A stretch of DNA of 64,000 nt from JAGDZR01 sp049115695 (GCA_049115695.1 JAGDZR010000018.1:124001-188000), one strand, 5' to 3'. Shown: positions 53,262 to 61,846, counted from the first letter of the stretch. Translations and numbers: made by a program. The notes: generated from the sequence alone by a model not told the origin.

Positions 53262-54737
53262 ATGGCAAAAGCGATCCCAAGTAGATCAGAAGATTATTCA
53301 CTTTGGTACAATGAATTGGTAAAAAAAGCCGGTCTGGCAGAGAATTCACCTGTACGTGGGTGTATGGTAATCAAACCGTATGGGTATGCAATATGGGAAA
53401 AGATGCAGCGGCAGCTAGATGACATGTTTAAAGCAACTGGTCATGAGAACGCCTATTTTCCATTATTCATTCCCAAGTCGTATTTAAGTAAGGAGGCTGA
53501 TCATGTTGAGGGTTTTGCCAAAGAGTGTGCTGTAGTAACACATTACAGGCTAAAAAATGACCCTGAGAACGGAGGTGTTGTTGTCGATCCCGATGCACGT
53601 TTAGAGGAAGAGCTGATTGTTAGGCCAACGTCTGAAACTGTCATATGGGACAGCTATAAAAACTGGATTCAGTCATATAGAGATTTGCCATTATTGATCA
53701 ATCAATGGGCCAATGTGGTAAGATGGGAAATGAGAACTCGTTTGTTTTTGAGAACAGCCGAGTTCCTGTGGCAAGAAGGCCATACTGCTCATGCCACAAA
53801 GAGGGAAGCGATTGCAGAAACTGAACAAATGCTGGGTGTCTACGCTGATTTTGTAGAACAATTCATGGCGCTACCGGTGGTCCGAGGTGTTAAAACTGAG
53901 AGTGAAAGATTTGCTGGAGCGGAAAATACGTATTGTATTGAGGCGCTGATGCAGGATGGGAAGGCATTGCAGGCAGGTACATCTCACTTCCTGGGTCAAA
54001 ATTTCGCTAAGGCATTTGACGTGAAGTTTGCCAATAAAGAAGGGAAAGAAGAATTTGTATGGGGCACAAGCTGGGGGGTGAGCACTCGATTGATGGGTGC
54101 ATTGATCATGGCTCACAGTGACGATGATGGATTGGTATTACCTCCCATGTTGGCGCCTATTCAGGTTGCAATCGTCCCTATCTACAAGGGAGAGGAACAA
54201 CTCAATGCCATTTCAGACAAGATAAGTGGGTTGAAAGCTGAACTATTGCGAAAAGGCATTAGCGTGAAGTTTGACAACCGAGATACACATAAGCCGGGAT
54301 GGAAATTTGCGGAATATGAATTGAAGGGAGTGCCAGTTAGAGTTGCCATCGGACCGAGAGATCTTGAAAATGGCACCATTGAGGTAGCACGAAGAGACAC
54401 GAAAGAAAAGCAGACCATGGAGCTGGAAGGCGCTACGGATTCAATAAGTCAATTGCTCGAGGATATTCAAGCCAATATCTACGAAAAAGCTATATCTTTC
54501 AGAAAAGAAAATACTCGCGAAGCAAATAGCTATGATGAGTTTAAAAATATCCTCGACGAACATGGAGGATTTGTTTATGCTCATTGGGATGGTACTGTCG
54601 AAACAGAAGAACAAATCAAAGAGGAAACGAAGGCAACCATACGTTGTATTCCACTTGATAATAAGCAAGAAGAAGGTAAGTGCATACTGACAGGTAAGCC
54701 ATCGATACAGAAAGTGTTATTTGCCAGAGCCTACTAG
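53262..54737 (+). CDS. proS: Prolyl-tRNA synthetase, archaeal/eukaryal-type
   Basis: Charges tRNA-Pro. The 491-residue length, the lack of the ~180-residue editing insertion seen in E. coli ProRS, and the sequence (class II motif 2 at RWEMRTRLFLRTAEFLWQEGHTAH, written in part; motif 3 GVSTRLMGALIMAHSDD) assign it to the ProS-type 3 group common in Bacteroidota. The anticodon-binding domain (about residues 290-400) and a C-terminal domain with a Cys pair follow. nfeD starts one base after the stop. Confidence 0.97.
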   Translation: MAKAIPSRSEDYSLWYNELVKKAGLAENSPVRGCMVIKPYGYAIWEKMQRQLDDMFKATGHENAYFPLFIPKSYLSKEADHVEGFAKECAVVTHYRLKNDPENGGVVVDPDARLEEELIVRPTSETVIWDSYKNWIQSYRDLPLLINQWANVVRWEMRTRLFLRTAEFLWQEGHTAHATKREAIAETEQMLGVYADFVEQFMALPVVRGVKTESERFAGAENTYCIEALMQDGKALQAGTSHFLGQNFAKAFDVKFANKEGKEEFVWGTSWGVSTRLMGALIMAHSDDDGLVLPPMLAPIQVAIVPIYKGEEQLNAISDKISGLKAELLRKGISVKFDNRDTHKPGWKFAEYELKGVPVRVAIGPRDLENGTIEVARRDTKEKQTMELEGATDSISQLLEDIQANIYEKAISFRKENTREANSYDEFKNILDEHGGFVYAHWDGTVETEEQIKEETKATIRCIPLDNKQEEGKCILTGKPSIQKVLFARAY

Positions 54738-54738
54738 A

Positions 54739-55212
54739 ATGGACTGGTTATTAATTTCAGGATTTGTCGTTTTTGGGATCATTTTGATCATTATTGAGGT
54801 GGTGTTCGTGCCAGGAACAACTTTTGTTGGAATCGCGGGATTCATCATTACTGGCTATGGACTTTTTGTCTGTTTTGATACGTATGGCTACCAAACCGGA
54901 TTTATCGTCACTAGTATCACCGCAATTGTTTGTGTTGGATTTCTTGTTTACTCTTTTAAGACACGGTCATGGGAGAAGTTTTCGCTGAAACAAACAATCG
55001 ATAGTAGAAATAACGAGGAGTTTCAAATGGAACTGAAAGTGGGAGATCAGGGTGAATCTGTCTCATCTCTCAAGCCAGTCGGAAAAGCAATTTTCAATGA
55101 TCAAGAGGTTGAAGTTAGTTCTTTGGGAGGATATCTCAGAGAAAAGCAACCAGTCAAAATCATTAGAATAGAACATCATAAAATTTTTGTTGAACCAATA
55201 AATCAAACCTAA
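54739..55212 (+). CDS. NfeD-like membrane protein
   Basis: Partner of the flotillin that follows. Starting at the ATG at 54739, one base after the proS stop, it has 157 residues: two to three membrane helices in the first 75 residues and an OB-fold domain with GKAIFNDQEVEVSSLGGYL in the last 80. This is the short NfeD1b type without protease domain. It shares one base with the flotillin start. NfeD and flotillin pairs organise membrane microdomains. Confidence 0.88.
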   Translation: MDWLLISGFVVFGIILIIIEVVFVPGTTFVGIAGFIITGYGLFVCFDTYGYQTGFIVTSITAIVCVGFLVYSFKTRSWEKFSLKQTIDSRNNEEFQMELKVGDQGESVSSLKPVGKAIFNDQEVEVSSLGGYLREKQPVKIIRIEHHKIFVEPINQT

Positions 55213-56222
55213 TGGGTAATCTTTCATTTATCCTTATCATTTTCGCTGCGATAATTGGAATTTTTATATTCCTCTATTTCGTACCCATCAATCTCTGGAT
55301 CACCGCTATCTTCTCAGGAGTGAGAGTTGGGCTATTGGAGTTGGTGTTCATGAGAATTCGTAAGGTACCACCTTCAATTGTGGTTAATTCTTTGATCACT
55401 GCAACAAAGGCAGGCCTAACCATTGTCGATGACAATGAGGTTGAATCGAGAAGAAAACTAAAGGCATCTGATCTCGAAACTCACTATCTGGCTGGAGGGA
55501 ATGTTCCTCAGGTAATTAAAGCATTGATTTCGGCAGATAAGGCCAATATTACACTCTCTTTTAAACAGGCGACTGCTATTGATTTGGCAGGAAGGGATGT
55601 TTTTGAAGCGGTACAGATCAGTGTAAACCCCAAAGTGATTAACACGCCATCGGTTGCTGCAGTGGCAGCAGATGGTATTCAATTGGTAGCTAAGGCGCGT
55701 GTGACAGTTCGTGCAAACATCCAGCAATTAGTTGGGGGTGCGGGTGAGGATACCATTTTGGCCAGAGTGGGTGAAGGAATTGTAACTTCCATTGGATCAG
55801 CAGCAACTCACAAGGCAGTACTCGAAAACCCTGATAAGATTTCCAAGTTGGTGTTGCAACGAGGATTGGATGCAGGAACAGCTTTTGAAATACTGTCCAT
55901 TGATATAGCGGATGTAGATGTGGGCGCCAACATTGGTGCGAAACTGCAAACAGATCAAGCATCTGCTGATTTGAAAGTAGCTGAAGCAAAAGCTGAAGAG
56001 CGTAGAGCCATGGCGGTTGCTGAAGAACAGGAAATGGTTGCTAAGGCACAAGAAGCACGGGCGAAGGTGATTTTGGCTGAAGCTGAAGTTCCAAAAGCCA
56101 TGGCTGAAGCCTTTAGGACAGGAAACCTTGGTATCATGGACTATTACAAGTTTCAAAATATAGAAGCTGATACAAGTATGAGAGAATCTATCTCAGGAAA
56201 AGGTAAAAAGAAGAAAGAGTAG
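55212..56222 (+). CDS. floA: Flotillin-like protein FloA
   Basis: Scaffold of membrane microdomains. A hairpin membrane anchor covers about residues 5-30. The SPFH domain follows (GLTIVDDNEVESRRKL onwards), then the flotillin coiled-coil of Ala/Glu repeats (AEAKAEERRAMAVAEEQEM) and a C-terminal basic tail KKKK-rich. Length 336 fits bacterial FloA. A strong terminator follows 20 bases after the stop. Confidence 0.93.
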   Translation: MGNLSFILIIFAAIIGIFIFLYFVPINLWITAIFSGVRVGLLELVFMRIRKVPPSIVVNSLITATKAGLTIVDDNEVESRRKLKASDLETHYLAGGNVPQVIKALISADKANITLSFKQATAIDLAGRDVFEAVQISVNPKVINTPSVAAVAADGIQLVAKARVTVRANIQQLVGGAGEDTILARVGEGIVTSIGSAATHKAVLENPDKISKLVLQRGLDAGTAFEILSIDIADVDVGANIGAKLQTDQASADLKVAEAKAEERRAMAVAEEQEMVAKAQEARAKVILAEAEVPKAMAEAFRTGNLGIMDYYKFQNIEADTSMRESISGKGKKKKE

Positions 56223-56241
56223 CAATTCGTTAAAACGAGTA

Positions 56242-56273
56242 AAAAAAGGATTGACGAAAGTTGATCCTTTTTT
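56242..56273 (+). terminator. Rho-independent terminator after floA
   Basis: A 14-bp stem, with two G-T pairs, capped by a GAAA tetraloop and ending in six T. It lies 20 bases beyond the floA stop. The A-run on the other side lets it work on the minus strand too, so it can end the pxp transcript. Confidence 0.88.
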
Positions 56274-56463
56274 ATTTCAAGGGCAGTAAGCCATGCTCCA
56301 CAAGCATTAATCTTGTCTCCTGATGTTGATGCCAAAACTTCTTGTCGATTGTCTTCAATGATTGAGTTAGATTAGGATGGACTAACATGGGTTTAATAAT
56401 CGGGTCGATATCCAGAAAAGCTGTAACCAGACAACTGTTTGAATTGAAAAAGCTACACAGTTC
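56272..56463 (-). other. Open frame without clear start between pxpC and the floA terminator
   Basis: About 63 codons stay open on the minus strand and stop at 56272-56274. The C-terminal part is plausible protein, including IDPIIKPMLVHP and EHGLLPLK, but only a 38-codon version has an ATG (at its MLVHP). No family is recognised. It could be a decayed gene end at the tail of the pxp operon or a chance open frame. I see nothing else in the 56274-56510 gap. Confidence 0.3.
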
Positions 56464-56510
56464 ATCTCAAAGGATCGTGACAGAAAATACAATTGATTGA
56501 TTTCGGAAAC

Positions 56511-57371
56511 TTAATGATTTGATAGTCTAAAGCGCACGCGATTGCCAGGCTTACATTGTGCGAGCCGACCAATGTCGGCTCGCACAATTTGACCGATCCT
56601 TGGGTATCCACCTGTGGTTTGTGCGTCCGCCATGAGTATGATTGGGAGTCCGTTAGGAGGTAGTTGCATCGTACCAAGAAACACAGGCCTTGAAGGAATC
56701 GAGAGGGCGTGTTTCCCTAATACAACTTCCTCAAGGCGGTAACCGATTCGATTGGATTGTGTACCAATCGCAAAAGAGGTATTAAACAGTTTTTGCTGTT
56801 CTGGATTTGAAAGTTGACCAAATTCAGGCCCGGGGATAAACCGGAGTACTTGCGTTTTGGTGTATTTCGGCAATGATACCCGTTCAATTTGCTTTGGCGG
56901 CATTGATGTTGACTCAATTTTAACAATATCTCCTTTTCTTAGAGGTCTTCCGTCATAACCACCAAATTTCCCAGGGAGGCATGTGGAAAATGAATCCAAT
57001 GCGATGGGTATTTCCAACTTACCGGCAAAGGCGACATAGGCTATTTGTCCACTCGTACGATTGATTATTTTGATGTTATCACCTTGGCTTAACTGATAGA
57101 AATGGTGAATTGGAACCGGCTGTTTGTTGATGCTTATTTGGCTGTATGCGCCTGCAACACTGAAGTAGATGTCCTTTAGTACTTTGAATTCAAATTCTCC
57201 AAGAAAGCATTCGATGTTGCTGGATGAATCCGAATTACCGACCCATTCATTTGCCAGAATTGCTGCAGATGGATCCATCCATCCGCTTGTCGGTACTCCC
57301 TGATCTCGATATCCGACTCGACCAATATCCTGAACTGTCGAAAGTGCTCCGGGGTTAATGATTTCAATCAT
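56511..57371 (-). CDS. pxpC: 5-oxoprolinase subunit PxpC (biotin-dependent carboxyltransferase family)
   Basis: One of three subunits of the bacterial ATP-dependent 5-oxoprolinase, which opens pyroglutamate to glutamate. The family start (IEIINPGALSTVQDIGR) begins at the ATG at 57371, overlapping the pxpB stop by eight bases. Conserved PGPEFGQL and ADAQTTGGYPRIG are present. Length 286 is typical (YbgK/KipA). pxpA and pxpB precede it, in the usual A-B-C order. Confidence 0.93.
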   Translation of the reverse strand: MIEIINPGALSTVQDIGRVGYRDQGVPTSGWMDPSAAILANEWVGNSDSSSNIECFLGEFEFKVLKDIYFSVAGAYSQISINKQPVPIHHFYQLSQGDNIKIINRTSGQIAYVAFAGKLEIPIALDSFSTCLPGKFGGYDGRPLRKGDIVKIESTSMPPKQIERVSLPKYTKTQVLRFIPGPEFGQLSNPEQQKLFNTSFAIGTQSNRIGYRLEEVVLGKHALSIPSRPVFLGTMQLPPNGLPIILMADAQTTGGYPRIGQIVRADIGRLAQCKPGNRVRFRLSNH

Positions 57372-58008
57372 CAGCAAATAGGTTGAACTCATCAATAGAA
57401 ATGGGTCGGAAACTTACAACTGTACCAGGAGAGAACAAAAATGAATTTTGATCCATGGGCTTAAATATGCTGATGGGAGTTCGACCAATGATATGCCATC
57501 CACCGGGCGCTTCCTGGGGATAAATGCATGTGTAGTTTCTGGAGATTGCGACTGATCCTTTTGGAACTTTTGGGAGTGGAGTGGTTTTCCGATCAAGTTT
57601 GAGTTGATCAGGAAGCCCACTGAGATATCCGAATCCAGGTATAAAACCCATCATTTGAACTTGAAACTGATTTGATGTGTGGTGATGGATTAACTCCTGT
57701 GGTGTTATGGAGAGGGCTCGTGCGGCAGCATTAATATCAAAGCCTAAAGTAGGGTCGTAGCAGCATGGGATGACAATTTCTTGCGTGCTTACAGGTTGAG
57801 CTTCAACGTCATCAATTTTAGAAACGATCTCCTGCATATCAGCAATATTGATTGTTTGATTTGGAGCATATAGTGTGACACAGTCTTCTCCTGATATTAT
57901 TTCAATATCTGGGAAAGCAGATTTCAACAATTGTTGTAGGAGATAGGGAGTTTTGACGTTTTGAACTTCAAAGCCAATATCACCAAGTTGTTTTATTTGA
58001 TTACTCAA
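57364..58008 (-). CDS. pxpB: 5-oxoprolinase subunit PxpB (KipI/YbgJ family)
   Basis: Partner of PxpC. The PxpB/KipI family motif GFIPGFGYLSGLP is clear, followed by KVPKGSVAISR and the QEAPGGWHIIGRTP motif. Length 214 is typical. It begins with a TTG overlapping the pxpA stop (TTGA). Confidence 0.94.
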   Translation of the reverse strand: MSNQIKQLGDIGFEVQNVKTPYLLQQLLKSAFPDIEIISGEDCVTLYAPNQTINIADMQEIVSKIDDVEAQPVSTQEIVIPCCYDPTLGFDINAAARALSITPQELIHHHTSNQFQVQMMGFIPGFGYLSGLPDQLKLDRKTTPLPKVPKGSVAISRNYTCIYPQEAPGGWHIIGRTPISIFKPMDQNSFLFSPGTVVSFRPISIDEFNLFADD

Positions 58009-58763
58009 GGCGCTACTACGGCAATGTTGTGAGACTTCAATACCTGGTTTAACGAAACAAGCATATTGGTCGCGTTTGGACTATCGCCATGTATGCATAT
58101 TGTTTCTGCCTCAATGGCAATTTTGTCTCCTTCTACTGTCTTAGCCTCATTTTGATTAATGATCGACAATACCTGTGATGTCACCCCTTCAACTGAGTCA
58201 ATAACTGACCCATCTATGGATCTGGGAGCGAGTTTTCCATCGGCCGTGTATTTCCGATCACCAAAAGCTTCAGAGATGAATTTTATACCATATTTCTCCG
58301 CCTGAATTTGATGTTGAGAGCCTGCAAGACCATATAATTTTATGCCCAAATCAATATCAGCGATTACCTCGCATAATATCTCTGATAAGTTCCCTTTTAA
58401 AGCTGTGTCGTGATAAAGCGCTCCATGAGGTTTAACATGATGAAGTTGCACTCCAATACTTTCTGACATGCCCTTAAGCGCACTGATTTGATACTTTAAT
58501 AGTGCTGAGAATTCCATTTCGGGAAGTTGCATGCTTCGCCGACCAAACCCTTGTAGATCGGGATATGAGGGATGAGCTCCAATGGCAACATTTAGCGATG
58601 CTGCAAGATTGATCGTTTGCATGATAATCGTTGGATCACCAGCATGAAAACCACAGGCAATATTGCAGCTACTAATTCGTGACATCAATTCACGATCATC
58701 GGCTACCTTATACCGACCAAATCCTTCACCCAAATCGCAGTTAAGGTCTATATTTTTTGTCAA
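58005..58763 (-). CDS. pxpA: 5-oxoprolinase subunit PxpA (LamB/YcsF family)
   Basis: Subunit that opens the activated ring of 5-oxoproline. The LamB/YcsF opening DLNCDLGEGFGRYK, the NIACGFHAGDP motif, and the KPHGALYHD motif are present. Length 252 is typical. It begins with a TTG overlapping the transporter stop, so the four genes form one coupled operon. Confidence 0.95.
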   Translation of the reverse strand: MTKNIDLNCDLGEGFGRYKVADDRELMSRISSCNIACGFHAGDPTIIMQTINLAASLNVAIGAHPSYPDLQGFGRRSMQLPEMEFSALLKYQISALKGMSESIGVQLHHVKPHGALYHDTALKGNLSEILCEVIADIDLGIKLYGLAGSQHQIQAEKYGIKFISEAFGDRKYTADGKLAPRSIDGSVIDSVEGVTSQVLSIINQNEAKTVEGDKIAIEAETICIHGDSPNATNMLVSLNQVLKSHNIAVVAP

Positions 58764-59962
58764 AACAATAGGTAGATGGTTCTAATGCCTAATATACTGA
58801 TTATGATGAGAACGGTTGCGCCTAGGAGATTGCTGATTGACCCGTTTCTATTTGATTGATCTAACAACTGCGAATTCATCATCCATAATAGTATTCCCCC
58901 AATAATGGGTAACAAAAGACCGTTTGCGAACTGTGCTGTTTGAATAATAATCAATGGCTTATATCCGCTAAGTCCGATACCCACACCAGCGAGAAGTACA
59001 CTGATCCAGGTAATGCGAAACAATGTGTTATTAAATAGAGGTTGCTGTCCGAGAATGCCTGTGAGTGCATAAGAAGCAGCAAGCGGAGCTGTGAGTGAAG
59101 AGGTGATTCCAGCGCCAAAGATGCCAATAGACAAAAGTAATTTTGATTGACTACCTGTCGAAGAGGCCAATGCAGGAGCGAGATCAGCAAGTCCTGAGAT
59201 ACTTTCATTGCCCAGCATTACGGTTCCAAATGTGATTAAAATGCTCATCGATATGACCCCACCAATACAAATGGAAATAATCAAGTCCAAAAGAAATGAA
59301 GCCCTGCTACTTTCAATCCAATTTTTGGCCACCGAGCTGGAATGCAAGAATAAATTGTAGGGAACTATGGTCGTACCTAATAGCGCCATGATCATGTATG
59401 TGCTGTTATCGGGACTAGATGGAGGTAGAAATGATGCCCACAAAAGTTGAAAGTCAATAGGGACTTGAACTAACGTAATGACAAAAACCAAGCCCATGAG
59501 AGCTACTACGAACACCAATGCCTTTTCCAGGAATTTGTATCCTCCCCAAAATAGAAGCGTAAATACCAAGCCGCTATTGGCAAGTAGTAAAACTTTAATG
59601 TCAATATCCCATTGCAATGTGCTGGAAATCCCTTGAAGGCCTAAGGTTGCACCCATCAAATTCCCGGATTGATAAGCGCTATTGCCAAACCATATGGCTA
59701 GAACGATAAGTGAAAAAACGGCAAGTCGTGCATATCTGTCCGTGATGATATACCGAAGGTTTTCAGCCAACCCTTTTTTAGTGGCCAGCCCAAGCCTTCC
59801 ACTCATCTCTTGCAAAATAATAGTGGATGCTATTCCAAAAATCAAGGCCCAAAGTATGGAGTAGCCGAATTGAATGCCAGCCATTGCGCACGTGACAACC
59901 GTGCCAGGCCCTATGAATGCTGCGGTAATCAACATGCCAGGACCTAATCTAAATTTCCTCAT
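58760..59962 (-). CDS. Nramp-family transporter lacking the canonical metal site, in the pxp operon
   Basis: An 11-helix membrane protein of the Nramp superfamily, 400 residues from the ATG at 59962. In classic Nramps the metal is bound by DPGN in helix 1 and MPHN in helix 6. Here helix 1 reads G-P-G-T (residues 18-21) and helix 6 reads V-P-Y-N (200-203), so the Asp, Asn and Met ligands are gone. Bacillus YcsG, beside ycsF and kipIA, is an Nramp relative in an equivalent place. The context suggests uptake of 5-oxoproline or another small organic substrate, rather than a divalent metal. This is inference. It is first in the operon. Confidence 0.87.
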   Translation of the reverse strand: MRKFRLGPGMLITAAFIGPGTVVTCAMAGIQFGYSILWALIFGIASTIILQEMSGRLGLATKKGLAENLRYIITDRYARLAVFSLIVLAIWFGNSAYQSGNLMGATLGLQGISSTLQWDIDIKVLLLANSGLVFTLLFWGGYKFLEKALVFVVALMGLVFVITLVQVPIDFQLLWASFLPPSSPDNSTYMIMALLGTTIVPYNLFLHSSSVAKNWIESSRASFLLDLIISICIGGVISMSILITFGTVMLGNESISGLADLAPALASSTGSQSKLLLSIGIFGAGITSSLTAPLAASYALTGILGQQPLFNNTLFRITWISVLLAGVGIGLSGYKPLIIIQTAQFANGLLLPIIGGILLWMMNSQLLDQSNRNGSISNLLGATVLIIISILGIRTIYLLF

Positions 59963-60068
59963 ACCCTGCAAAATACAGAATCAAGAAGAGTCAGTACTTC
60001 ACATTTAATGATGCGCTGCTAAAAAATTAAAAATAGACTTGAAAGAAGAGAGGAGGCATTCCTCAGCA

Positions 60069-60452
60069 CTATGCCGCTACTGGTTGCCTTTTGGTGCTAA
60101 GTTCAATGCGCTGAATGGAGGAGACCAGCTGGTCTTCATTGAAGGGCTTCACTACATAATCTTCTGCACCGAGATCATCGGCTTTTTGCAGCATAGCCTG
60201 ATTACCCACTGCGCTGATCATCAATATTTTTGAGGAAACCTCTGCCCTGATTGTTTCAAGGATATCAATTCCCATCATATCAGGAAGAATATTATCTAAG
60301 GTGATTAGATCAGGTTGCAACTCTATGGCCATGTCAATAGCATTCATGCCATTATTGCATTCACCAATAATCTCATATCCTCTTTTGATCAAAACTTTTT
60401 TGATCATTAATCTCATATAAGTGGAATCGTCGACAACAAGGGCAGTTTTCAT
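60069..60452 (-). CDS. Stand-alone response regulator receiver domain (CheY-like)
   Basis: A 127-residue receiver without output domain. The acidic pocket is Asp8-Asp9, the phosphorylation site Asp53 in LITLDNIL, with Ser80 and Lys102 (VVKPF) in the expected places. It would act by binding a partner when phosphorylated, as in CheY. No kinase or chemotaxis gene is adjacent; the orphan histidine kinase at 3-4 kb is far off. Confidence 0.92.
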   Translation of the reverse strand: MKTALVVDDSTYMRLMIKKVLIKRGYEIIGECNNGMNAIDMAIELQPDLITLDNILPDMMGIDILETIRAEVSSKILMISAVGNQAMLQKADDLGAEDYVVKPFNEDQLVSSIQRIELSTKRQPVAA

Positions 60453-60631
60453 AGTGTTGTGGTTTTAGTTTTGATTGATTGAATTAGTTTGTTTCTATTT
60501 TGTAAAGTTGCTATGAATATGTGAGCTATCTAATTCGTGGTACTACCTGTTGTTTGTACGTAAATTGCGTAGATTAATTACACGTATGTACCCAATGATT
60601 TTGATGAAATTTTGAATAATCTATTCTGCGT

Positions 60632-61495
60632 ATGTACTTGAAGATTTTGATGTGGTTTTTTGCCTTCTTGTCAATTGAGGCTGTTTTTTGCCAGGATTTG
60701 TCTGCTTATTATCCGAGTGTAGAAGGCGAGCTGATCAGGCACACTTATTATCACCTTGATTATAATGAAGCGCATGAGCAGCCCAATTGGGTCATTTATT
60801 TTGCTGATCCTGTTGGAAATCAAACTCGAATTGATCGCTTTAAACCAGACCCAGATATTTCTTCCGGTTCTGCTACACTTGATGATTATAAGGGAAGTGG
60901 CTATGATCGCGGGCATTTATGCCCTGCAGCAGATATGAAGCGAAATGTCCAGTCAATGACCGAGTCTTTTTTCATGTCAAATATGAGCCCACAGGCACCT
61001 TCATTCAATCGTGGCATATGGAAAAACCTCGAAGCTCTGATTAGGAATTGGAGTTTGGCAAATGATAAAGATTTGGTTGTGACAGGAGGAATATTAACGG
61101 AGACTTGTGGAAGTATTGGCCATGGTGTCACTGTTCCGTGCTCATATTACAAAATATATGTTGATTTGGAAAAAATGAAGGGAATTGGATTTGTTCTTAA
61201 GAATGAAGCCAGTTCCGAACCCATACAATCTTTTGCGGTTTCCATTGATGAAATAGAGGAATTAACAGGAATAGACTTTTTTGCTCAACTTGACGATGCG
61301 CAGCAGACGCAAATAGAAGGAAGTTTCGAATTGGACTCCTTTGCATGGAATAGCGCTACAATGACCAGGCAAAACTTGGCTGCTCCTGCCAAAGAACAAA
61401 CAGGTGTTCAGTGTCAAGGGATCACTAGCGCAGGCAAAAGGTGTTCAAGAATCATTGGCGCAAGTGAGTCGTATTGCTGGCAGCACGAAAAGTAG
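60632..61495 (+). CDS. Secreted DNA/RNA non-specific endonuclease with C-terminal Cys/His motif
   Basis: A beta-beta-alpha metal nuclease of the NUC1 family. The signal peptide ends near Cys20-Gln21. The catalytic DRGH motif is at residues 92-95 (His95 general base), with the metal Asn near 126 in SFNRGIW and Glu134 in KNLE. The last 30 residues carry Cys261, Cys271, Cys282 and His285, a C-x9-C-x10-C-x2-H layout that fits a small zinc knuckle (similar to the DUF5763 motif). The gene sits beside a tRNA remnant and an integrase, so it may mark the chromosomal side of an island boundary or belong to accessory DNA. Confidence 0.9.
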   Translation: MYLKILMWFFAFLSIEAVFCQDLSAYYPSVEGELIRHTYYHLDYNEAHEQPNWVIYFADPVGNQTRIDRFKPDPDISSGSATLDDYKGSGYDRGHLCPAADMKRNVQSMTESFFMSNMSPQAPSFNRGIWKNLEALIRNWSLANDKDLVVTGGILTETCGSIGHGVTVPCSYYKIYVDLEKMKGIGFVLKNEASSEPIQSFAVSIDEIEELTGIDFFAQLDDAQQTQIEGSFELDSFAWNSATMTRQNLAAPAKEQTGVQCQGITSAGKRCSRIIGASESYCWQHEK

Positions 61496-61609
61496 ATCTC
61501 GTTTTGATCGGGAAGGGCCAACAATTGCTAATGAGAACCCTTTTCAACGCATTTGGAAACAAATTGCCAGGCGCTTATGCATGAGTTGTACAGTTGAAAC
61601 TGAGGGCAT

Positions 61610-61639
61610 AAAAAAACCTCACCAATCGCTTGATGAGGT
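61610..61639 (-). terminator. Rho-independent terminator of the tRNA-Asn transcript (minus strand)
   Basis: On the minus strand a stem (ACCTCA with TGAGGT, extended by three pairs after one mismatch) is followed by seven T. It lies just past the 3' end of the tRNA-Asn fragment, so it looks like the original terminator of that tRNA gene, left in place when the gene was interrupted. Confidence 0.8.
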
Positions 61640-61647
61640 AAAAAATG

Positions 61648-61692
61648 CTCCTCCTCTTGGGCTCGANNCCAAGGACCCTCTGATTAACAGTC
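61648..61692 (-). tRNA. tRNA-Asn (GTT) 3' half: truncated gene and probable attachment site
   Basis: On the minus strand this reads the anticodon loop CTGTTAA (GTT, Asn), the variable region, the T arm CTTGG / CCAAG around a TCGAGC loop, then AGGAGGA (3' side of the acceptor stem) and discriminator G. CCA is not encoded. Upstream (to the right), the anticodon stem cannot pair properly and no D arm or 5' acceptor strand TCCTCCT is found, so only the 3' half is present. A tyrosine recombinase starts 155 bases away. This is the expected remnant when an element integrates into the 3' end of a tRNA gene. Two N bases at 61667-61668 lie in the T loop and imply one base too many. Confidence 0.75.
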
Positions 61693-61766
61693 TCAACAGT
61701 ATATGTAATAGGTGTTTATATATGATCATAAGTATTTGTATATCAGCAATATAGATGAAACAAATA

Positions 61767-61797
61767 TTTGCAAATATGAGTAGTTAGAATAGGTTTG
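61767..61797 (+). promoter_or_regulatory. Bacteroidota promoter for the integrase (TTTG-N19-TAnnTTTG)
   Basis: TTTG at 61767-61770, a 19-base spacer, and TAGGTTTG at 61790-61797 match the consensus with ideal spacing. Transcription should start near 61803, giving about 45 bases of leader before the integrase ATG at 61847. An AT-rich near-palindrome (CAAATATTTG, then CAAATATG) overlaps the -33 motif and could be an integrase or regulator binding site. Confidence 0.7.
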
Positions 61798-61846
61798 TTA
61801 CTCAAATTGTTATGCAAATTATTTATAACCAAACATCATATATACC

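Larger units (their letters stand above)
61496..61846. other. Intergenic stretch between nuclease and integrase
   Basis: This holds, from left to right: about 110 bases with no clear feature, a minus-strand terminator, a tRNA-Asn 3' fragment with two N bases, a 10-base palindrome TATGATCATA at 61721-61730, and the integrase promoter. A frame running across 61404-61754 includes the N bases and most likely is chance. Confidence 0.75.

Noticed and set aside
58760..59962. Ordinary manganese/iron Nramp transporter (MntH)
   Set aside because: The DPGN and MPHN metal motifs are both altered, and the gene is in a 5-oxoprolinase operon.
61404..61754. Plus frame of 116 codons crossing the nuclease end and the N bases
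   Set aside because: It overlaps the nuclease in another frame, runs through the terminator and tRNA remnant, and contains undefined bases.
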